Shown in pieces: positions 1 to 5,500 of a DNA stretch of 5,984 nt (position 1 is its first letter; the number at the start of each line of letters is the position of its first letter). The translations under genes were made by a program, and so were the position numbers. Source of the DNA: Chloroflexota bacterium (GTDB lineage Bacteria > Chloroflexota > Limnocylindria > Limnocylindrales > CSP1-4); the NCBI GenBank assembly GCA_025935655.1, contig JAICUV010000217.1:1-5984 (forward strand). The letters run 5' to 3'. The notes beneath the pieces were generated by a model. The model saw nothing but the letters and a program-made list of their open reading frames with translations. It did no database searches and was not told where the DNA came from.

Positions 1-335
1 GCGGTCGACAGGTCGGCAGGGACGTCCAGCGCGGCGTCGATCGAGCCGTCGTGGAGGGCGGCCTCCGCGGCCGCGCGGTCGGCGACCGCGCTGAGCGAGA
101 GCTGCAGCTCGTACGCGGCGGCAGTCGCCGTGATCGACGCCTCGAGGCCGGCGGGCGCGTCGCCGACGAGGGCGAGCGACGTCCTCGTCGCGTTCCCCAC
201 CAGCATGGACGGCACGATGAAGCCCACGAGCATCAGGATCACCGTGAACGCCAGCGACAGGGCGTAGCCCCGGCTCCGGCCGCGCTCGATGATCTCCCGG
301 CCGGCGACGAGACGGATGGCCCGCCAGCGGCTCAT
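1..335 (-). CDS. ABC-2 type (NatB-like) transporter permease, N-terminal part
   Basis: Membrane subunit of the exporter whose ATPase is encoded just upstream. The visible 111 residues begin MSRWRAIRLVAGREIIERGR, an amphipathic basic N-terminus with an R-E-I-x-E-R pattern typical of NatB/COG1668-type ABC-2 permeases. One hydrophobic helix follows at about residues 25-46. After it comes a soluble stretch rich in Ala and Asp, matching the large extracytoplasmic loop these permeases carry after helix 1. The ATG at 335-333 overlaps the ATPase stop (ATGA, 4 bases), and a GGGGAG Shine-Dalgarno sits 6 nt before it, so translational coupling is likely. The remaining helices lie beyond the left window edge. 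The family call rests on the N-terminal pattern plus the neighbour; the transported substrate (Na+, drug or peptide) cannot be told. Confidence 0.85.
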   Translation of the reverse strand, partial: MSRWRAIRLVAGREIIERGRSRGYALSLAFTVILMLVGFIVPSMLVGNATRTSLALVGDAPAGLEASITATAAAYELQLSLSAVADRAAAEAALHDGSIDAALDVPADLST

Positions 336-1279
336 CGTGCGCTCCCCGGCTCGAGGGCGCCCGGGGCCCCGGCACCGTCGATCGGCTGCGGCGCGTTGAC
401 CGCCTCCATGAACAGCTCCGACAGCTTCGGGGGCTCGTAGCTGAAGCGCCGCACGTCGCCGGCGACGCGCGCCGCCGCGAGGATCGCATCGAGGTCCGCC
501 CGCTCGTCCACGAGCAGCTTGACCCGGTCACCCTCGCGCTCGAGCACGGTGTTGCCGCCCAGGCCGTCCAGCCAGCTGCCGCCCGTGCCCGCCACCTCGA
601 CCTCGAGGTGACGCCGGCCCGAGCGCGCCTTGAGCTCCTCGATCGCGCCCTCCGCGACGACCCGCCCGCGGCTGATGATCACGACGTCCTCGCACACCTC
701 CTCCACGAGGTCCAGCTGGTGCGACGAGAACACCACGCCCACGCCGGCCCTGGCCCGCTCGCGCAGGACCTCGGCCATCGTCGCGATGCCGATCGGGTCC
801 AGGCCGCTGAACGGCTCGTCGAGGACGAGCAGCTCGGGATCGTGGACGAGCGCCGTGGCGAGCTGGACGCGCTGCTGGTTCCCGTGCGAGAGGTCCTCCA
901 GCTTGGACTTCGCGCGGTCGGCGAGCCCGAACCGCTCGAGCCACTCACCGGCCTTCGTCCGCGCGACGCCCCGCGACAGGCCGTGGTGCTGCCCGAAGTA
1001 GGCGAGCTGCTCCGCGACCCGCATGCGCGGATACAGCCCGCGCTGCTCGGGCATGTACCCGAACCGCAGCCTTGTGCGGGGATCGATCGGCGCGCCGTCC
1101 CAGTGGACGCTGCCGCCGTCCGGCGTCGCGAGCCCGAACACGCAGCGCATCGTCGTCGTCTTGCCCGCGCCGTTCGGCCCGAGGAAGCCGACGAGGCGCC
1201 CGCGCCTGGCGGTGAAGGTGGCGCCGTCGAGCGCGCGGACGGCGCCGTAGCGCTTGGTGAGCTGGACGATCTCGAGCAT
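332..1279 (-). CDS. ABC transporter ATP-binding protein, NatA/DrrA type
   Basis: Cytoplasmic ATPase that should power the adjacent ABC-2 permease. All nucleotide-binding motifs are intact in the 315 residues: Walker A GPNGAGKTT (34-42), Q-loop Q79 in YMPEQRGLYP, signature LSHGNQQR (130-137), Walker B LLVLDEP (150-156), D-loop SGLD (158-161) and H-loop H187 in SSHQLD. The YMPEQRGLYP and LSHGNQQ forms are characteristic of the NatA/DUF4162 class. The C-terminal ~100 residues fit the DUF4162 domain, ending in a Pro/Gly/Ala-rich tail. The start MLEIVQLTKRYG is canonical for the fold; the nearest ribosome site is a weak GGGGA only 4 nt upstream. The stop overlaps the permease start, so the two form an operon. 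A TACGCT at 1315-1310 could be a -10 box but lacks a clear -35. Efflux of sodium, drugs or peptides are all plausible. Confidence 0.96.
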   Translation of the reverse strand: MLEIVQLTKRYGAVRALDGATFTARRGRLVGFLGPNGAGKTTTMRCVFGLATPDGGSVHWDGAPIDPRTRLRFGYMPEQRGLYPRMRVAEQLAYFGQHHGLSRGVARTKAGEWLERFGLADRAKSKLEDLSHGNQQRVQLATALVHDPELLVLDEPFSGLDPIGIATMAEVLRERARAGVGVVFSSHQLDLVEEVCEDVVIISRGRVVAEGAIEELKARSGRRHLEVEVAGTGGSWLDGLGGNTVLEREGDRVKLLVDERADLDAILAAARVAGDVRRFSYEPPKLSELFMEAVNAPQPIDGAGAPGALEPGSAR

Positions 1280-1317
1280 CTGGTCCCCGGGGCGGTTGGG
1301 CGAGCGTGAAGCGTAGC

Positions 1318-1376
1318 GGACACGGATGCGCCCCGGCCACCACGCGGGTGGCCGGGGCGCGAGGGACGCGGATGCG
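1318..1376. repeat. Direct-repeat pair bracketing the hairpin at 1328-1360
   Basis: GGACACGGATGCG at 1318-1330 and GGACGCGGATGCG at 1364-1376 match at 12 of 13 positions, 46 bp apart. They flank, and on the left overlap by 3 bases, the perfect hairpin. The core CGGATGC occurs a third time at 1821-1827, again touching the edge of a hairpin. The arrangement could be the remains of a small mobile or REP-like element, or chance in GC-rich DNA. Confidence 0.45.
1328..1360 (-). terminator. Terminator-like hairpin after the cupredoxin gene
   Basis: A perfect 14-bp stem: GCGCCCCGGCCACC at 1328-1341 pairs with 1347-1360 around a 5-nt loop. On the minus strand it begins 24 nt past the cupredoxin stop codon and 48 nt before the ATPase start. 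No T-tract follows, so it is not a textbook intrinsic terminator. In a high-GC genome such stems commonly act as U-less terminators or protect the 3' end. It would insulate the ABC operon from the cupredoxin transcript. Confidence 0.65.
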
Positions 1377-1384
1377 GGGCGCCG

Positions 1385-1777
1385 CTACCCGGCGGTGATG
1401 GTCCCCTGCATGTCCGGGTGCACGTCACACCGGAAGAAGTACGTCCCGGCGGCCAGGGCCGGAACCTCGGCGACCTTGGTCCCGCCGGCGAAGATCTCGC
1501 CCCGGAACAGGTTGGTCGACGCCGACGAGTCGGTGTAGATCGCCACGTTGTGCGGCGCGCCGTCGTTGTTGGTGAACGTCAGCTGGAACGCCTTGCCGGC
1601 CGGGACGCGGACGTCCTTGGTGACGAACTGCATGTCCTTGGCGACGATGGTCGGGGCGTTCGGGTCGGCGGGGGCCGCCGGGGCCTGGCTGGCGTCGCTG
1701 TCTGCGTTGGTGCTGCTGCACGCGGCGGCCGCGAGCGCGACGGTCGCGAGCGCGAGGGTGACGAGGAGGCGCTTCAC
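1385..1777 (-). CDS. Cupredoxin lipoprotein (type I copper, amicyanin-like ligand spacing)
   Basis: A small blue-copper-type electron carrier or copper-binding protein, predicted to be anchored outside the membrane. The 130-residue product starts VKRLLVTLALATVALAAAAC. This is a short basic and hydrophobic signal peptide ending at C20, a lipobox with Ala at -3, which is acceptable but not ideal. A Ser/Ala/Pro-rich tether (21-42) precedes a single beta-barrel domain. Copper ligands are visible as H76 (GAPHNVAIY) and C117, H120 and M123 in CDVHPDM. The C-x2-H-x2-M spacing is that of amicyanin, shorter than the C-x2-H-x4-M of plastocyanin. The frame stays open far upstream, but the GTG at 1777 is chosen because it is followed directly by the signal peptide and preceded by GAGG at 10 nt. 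It lies 89 bp downstream of the membrane protein gene on the same strand, with a hairpin between them. The redox partner is unknown. Confidence 0.9.
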   Translation of the reverse strand: MKRLLVTLALATVALAAAACSSTNADSDASQAPAAPADPNAPTIVAKDMQFVTKDVRVPAGKAFQLTFTNNDGAPHNVAIYTDSSASTNLFRGEIFAGGTKVAEVPALAAGTYFFRCDVHPDMQGTITAG

Positions 1778-1787
1778 GGATCGGGTA

Positions 1788-1791
1788 CCTC
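1788..1791 (-). promoter_or_regulatory. Ribosome binding site of the cupredoxin gene
   Basis: GAGG on the minus strand, 10 nt before GTG 1777. It supports this GTG over the many upstream in-frame codons that read through open, non-coding GC-rich sequence. Confidence 0.55.
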
Positions 1792-1825
1792 GGGAGTCGG
1801 TTCGACGGGTGGTGGCGGAGCGGAT

Positions 1826-1857
1826 GCCCCGGCGCCGGGAGCGGCCGGCGCCGGGGC
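1826..1857 (-). terminator. Hairpin between the membrane protein and cupredoxin genes
   Basis: A perfect 13-bp stem: GCCCCGGCGCCGG at 1826-1838 pairs with 1845-1857 around a 6-nt loop. On the minus strand it begins 9 nt after the membrane protein stop codon, a typical terminator position, and ends 48 nt before the cupredoxin start. There is no T-tract. It could terminate, partially attenuate, or stabilise the upstream message so that the two genes are expressed at different levels. Confidence 0.6.
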
Positions 1858-1866
1858 GGGAAGGGC

Positions 1867-2298
1867 TCAGATGGACGCGGCGCCCTCGGCGGGGCGGAGG
1901 CCCACCTTGGCGAGCCCCGCCTTGACCTCGCGCTTGACGACCTTGACCGGGTTGCCGTCGGCGCGCAGGAAGTCGACGACGAGCAGGAAGATCAGCGCGA
2001 CCTCGATGCCCTTGGCGATGTAGGCGGTCGAGTAGTACGGGCCCTGGATCGCCCACATGACGATGGCGGTCGCCGCGTAGCCCATGAGGGCGAGGCGGAT
2101 GAGCCAGCGGAACCGGATCGCGAGCGAGACCGGGACGATCATCGCGATCGCGAGGACCGCGTAGCCGGTGGCGTTGAGGGTGAACAGGAGCCCGCCGAGG
2201 GTGCTGTGGATGTAGGCCGTGCCCAGGGTCAGGGCGACGATGCCGAAGCGGAGCGCGACGCCGGCGACGGTGAGGTCGCGGTCGGTGGTGTCGTTCAC
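1867..2298 (-). CDS. Small integral membrane protein, about four helices, family not recognised
   Basis: A 143-residue protein that I cannot assign to a named family. Hydrophobic segments lie at about residues 15-39, 43-61, 65-84 and 92-111. After them comes a basic, Lys-rich cytoplasmic-looking tail (112-143) with K/R at 119, 122, 123, 126, 131 and 135. Possible functional residues within or near the helices are Y29, H31 (in AYIHSTLGG), N42, W82, Q85 and the Y88-Y89 pair, but no known metal or haem motif is complete. The start is GTG 2298, supported by a strong GGAGG 9 nt upstream. The same reading frame stays open through the gene on the opposite strand, but that extension is an artefact. 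The cupredoxin lipoprotein gene follows on the same strand after a hairpin, suggesting an envelope redox or copper role; this is inferred from context only. Confidence 0.85.
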   Translation of the reverse strand: MNDTTDRDLTVAGVALRFGIVALTLGTAYIHSTLGGLLFTLNATGYAVLAIAMIVPVSLAIRFRWLIRLALMGYAATAIVMWAIQGPYYSTAYIAKGIEVALIFLLVVDFLRADGNPVKVVKREVKAGLAKVGLRPAEGAASI

Positions 2299-2307
2299 GG
2301 GTTGAGA

Positions 2308-2312
2308 CCTCC
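2308..2312 (-). promoter_or_regulatory. Strong ribosome binding site of the membrane protein gene
   Basis: GGAGG on the minus strand, 9 nt before GTG 2298. It fixes the start of a gene whose frame otherwise runs open upstream for kilobases. Confidence 0.8.
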
Positions 2313-2328
2313 GGGGTGGTGGTGACGT

Positions 2329-2406
2329 GCGGTGGGACTGGCTGGCGATCCCGGCTGGGTGCTGCCGGCGATGGCCCAACTGTGCGGTGGGTGCCCGGCC
2401 CACCGC
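2329..2406. repeat. Triple GCGGTGGG motif in the divergent promoter region
   Basis: GCGGTGGG occurs at 2329-2336 and 2384-2391 in direct orientation, as part of the 10-mer GTGCGGTGGG at 2327-2336 and 2382-2391, 55 bp apart. It occurs a third time inverted at 2399-2406. The last two copies form an 8-bp perfect inverted repeat around a 7-nt loop. This could be a regulator binding site or a small hairpin. The motif is GC-rich, so chance recurrence is not excluded. Confidence 0.4.
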
Positions 2407-2538
2407 CCCGGACGCGCATCGCCGATGACCGACCACGAAGGACGCCGGCCCAGCGGCGACGCCCGCCGGGTGCGGGATCGACATCCGACGGGGGTGCGGG
2501 CGCGACGGATGACGTAGGCCCGGACGGCGACCGCCGTT

Positions 2539-2544
2539 TAGACT
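2539..2544 (+). promoter_or_regulatory. Putative -10 box of the sensor gene (near-leaderless start)
   Basis: TAGACT fits the TANNNT -10 pattern of high-GC bacteria and sits in the only AT-rich patch of the intergenic region. Transcription starting about 7 nt after the hexamer would begin around 2551, within 3-4 nt of GTG 2554. No Shine-Dalgarno precedes that GTG, consistent with a leaderless message. No clear -35 is visible; TGACGT at 2510-2515 is too far away at 23 nt. Confidence 0.4.
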
Positions 2545-2553
2545 CGATCCGTC

Positions 2554-5500
2554 GTGGCGTCCGCTCGTACCCGCTCCAAGGCATCCAGGGCCGCTCCGTC
2601 TGCCGCGCCTACCGAGGCTCGACCGGCCGGGGCGGCCGCGCACCACCATGCCCGGGCCGGGGACGTCGACGCGCTCCTCCAGGGGGCCGCCGAGGAAGCC
2701 GCGCGGCTGCTCGGCGCGGACGGGGCGTTCCTCTACCTCGCCGAGCCCGAGACAGGGCGGCTCCGCTTCACCCACTCGGCCGGCATCTCGGCGCTGCCGG
2801 CCGATCACCGGATCCGGACCCTCGAGCTGCCCGTCGGCGTGGGGATGTTCGGCAAGGCCGTCGCGGACCGGCGGGTCGTCGTCACCGGGGACTACGGGGC
2901 GGACACCCGGTTCGTCCACGCCGAGGCCACCGACAGCTTCGTCGACGAGATCGAGATCCGCTCGATGGTCGTGGCGCCGCTCACGGCCGGCGACGAGGTG
3001 TTCGGGGCGCTGGGCACGTTCTCCCGCACCGCGGACGCGTTCACGGCGCCGCAGATCGCGCTCGTCCGCGCCCTCTCCGACCACGCGGCGCTCGCCATGG
3101 CCAACGCGCGGCTCATCGAGGAGCTGGACCTGTCGCGCGACGCGATCGAGCGCCAGGCGACGATCGAGCGCTCGCTGCGCGAGCTGGGTACCCGCATCTC
3201 GGGCGCCCGGGACCCGGAGGCCGTCGTCCAGCACACGATCGACGAGGCGCTGCGGCTCCTGGACGGCGACGGCGCGCGGATCGACATCGTGGATCCCGAG
3301 GTCCGCCAGCTGCGCGGCCTGTACTCGTCGGGCGAGGAGCAGATCCTCGAGACGGAGTGGCCCCGTGACCCGAACGACACCCTGGAGGTGGGTGCGTCCG
3401 GACGGGCGGTGCTCACCGGCCAGACGTACATCAGCCGCGACTACCTCACGGACACGAACCTCGTCCACGGGCACGGGCCGGACACCTATGCCCGCACGAA
3501 GGGCATCCACGGCGTCATCGCCACGCCCCTGTTCGGCGACCAGGGGCCGTTCGGCGCCATCACCGTGTGGTCCACGAAGGAGGACGCGTTCGGGCCCGAC
3601 GACGCGGCGCTGCTCGAGACGATCGCCGGGCAGTCCGCCGTGGCGCTCGGCCGTGCCCGTCTCATCGAGGAGCTCGGGCGCTCGCGCGAGACGCTGGCCC
3701 GGCGGGCCGAGGAGGAGCGCGCGCTGCGCGAGATCGCGTCGCGCCTGGGCGCGATGGGCGACGACCCGGCCGACATCCTCAACCGGATCGTCAACGAGAC
3801 CGCCCGGCTGCTCGGCGGCGAGCGGGCGCGCCTCGACCTGCTCGAGCCGCTGTCGGGCTCGATCCTGTGGACGTACCCGCCGCAGACGCCGTTCAACGAC
3901 CGGATCGTCACGGAGGAGCTGGTCGGCGACGGACCGGCCGCCACCCCGACCGGGCTCGCGGGGCTCGCGATCCACGAGGGCCGCCCCGTCGTGTCGGGCG
4001 ACTACATGCGGGACACCCGGTTCCACCACTACCCCGAGGGGGACGAGGGCGTCACGTCGGTCGGGCTCCACTCGATCGTGGCGACGCCGGTCATCGGCGA
4101 GGAGGGCCTGCTGGGCGTCCTGCAGGCGGGGCACCGCGCGATCGACGCGTTCGGCGAGGATGCGATCCGGCTGATCGGCGCCCTCGCGACGCAGGCGGCG
4201 ATCGCGATCACCAACGCCCGTCTCGTCGACCGGCTCGCGTCCTCGCAGGCCGCCCTCGAGCGGACGGCCGAGGCGGAGCGGTCGCTGCGCGAGATCGCGC
4301 GCCGGATGATGACGATCCAGGACCCGGGCGAGCTCCTCCAGGACGTCGTGGACGAGGCGGCCCGGCTGCTCGGCTCGAGCGGCGCGGTCATCGACCTCCT
4401 GGACCCGGCCACGGGCGAGGTCCGCTGGGCCTACGACGCGGGCATCGACGAGGCGACCCGGACCGGCTCGCAGGAGCGCAAGGCCGGCAACGACGGCGTG
4501 TTCCTCGCGATCCGCGAACGGCGCGTGATCGTGACCGACGACTACGCCGCCGACCCGCGGTTCGCGGACGGGCCGCCCAACGCGGCGTTCCTCGAGTCGG
4601 TGCACGTCCGCTCGATGGCGTTCGCGCCGCTGATCGGCGATGCCGTGGTGCTGGGGACGCTGGCCGTCCACGCCCCGGAGGTCGGCCGCTTCGACGAGGA
4701 GGCGGCCTCGACGCTCGCGGCGCTCGCGGACCTGGCCACCATCGCGATCCACAACGCGGAGCTCATCCGGGAGCTCGGCCGCTCGCGCGAGGAGACGGCC
4801 CATCGCGCCGAGACCGAGCGGACGCTGCGCGAGATCGTGGCGCGCGTCACGGCGATCCGCGACCCGGACACGATCCTGGGCCTGATCGTGGACGAGACGC
4901 GCCGAGTCCTCGGGTCGGACGGCGCGCACCTCACGCGGATGAGCGAGGACCGGACGTTCCTGCGCCCGGTCGTCATCGCCGGCGGCATGGACGAGGTGAC
5001 CCGCGACTGGCTCCAGATCCAGCAGTTCCCGCTCGACGGGGGGATCAACGGGCTTGCCGCCGGCCAGGGCCGGATCGTGTGGACACCCAACTACGCCACC
5101 GACCCGCGGATCCCGCGCGACGAGGACGACCTCGAGGTCGCGCAGCGGATGGGCCTCGGGGCGATGGCCGCGGCGCCGCTCCACGCCCCCGGGGGCGAGG
5201 TCATCGGGACGCTCGCGATCAGCTACCGCACGCCGGGACCGATCTCGCAGGACCGGCTGACGCTGCTCCAGGCGCTCGCGGACCACGCGGCGATCGCGCT
5301 CTCGAACTCGGACCTGCTCGCCCGGCTCGAGACGTCCGAGGCCAGTTTCCGCGGCCTCGTCCAGGCGACGCCCGACGTCATCTGGCGCAACGACGCCGAG
5401 GGCCGGTTCACGTTCATGGCCGAGGGCGCGGAGCAGCTGTTCGGCTGGAAGGCCGAGGAGATGGTGGGCCGCCACTTCGGCGAGATCGTCGCGCCGGGCT

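Larger units (their letters stand above)
2299..2553. other. Divergent intergenic region between membrane protein and sensor genes
   Basis: 255 bp with no convincing gene. A 61-codon open stretch at 2332-2517 has no family resemblance and no ribosome site. The region must hold the promoters for both divergent genes. It contains the GCGGTGGG repeats at 2329-2406, the membrane gene's ribosome site, and a -10-like hexamer at 2539-2544. I see no clear -10/-35 pair for the leftward gene. Confidence 0.6.

Noticed and set aside
51..440. A 129-codon plus-strand open frame at the left edge.
   Set aside because: Antisense to the permease start and the ATPase C-terminus, which are linked by an ATGA overlap; biased composition, no domain.
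608..1309. A 233-codon plus-strand open frame opposite the ABC ATPase.
   Set aside because: Antisense shadow of a gene with every ABC motif intact; the product is compositionally biased and shows no domain.
2332..2517. A possible 61-residue plus-strand small protein in the divergent intergenic region.
   Set aside because: No ribosome site, non-ATG start, no recognisable motif, and composition like the non-coding shadows.
1385..2584. A 399-codon version of the cupredoxin gene extending far upstream.
   Set aside because: The upstream part overlaps the membrane protein gene in another frame and is an Arg/Pro-rich shadow. The signal peptide and ribosome site place the start at 1777.
2648..4174. 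A 508-codon plus-strand open frame beginning with ATG inside the sensor gene.
   Set aside because: Shifted by one base relative to the GAF frame, very rich in Arg/Ser/Thr/Pro with no domain pattern; a shadow of GC-rich codon usage.
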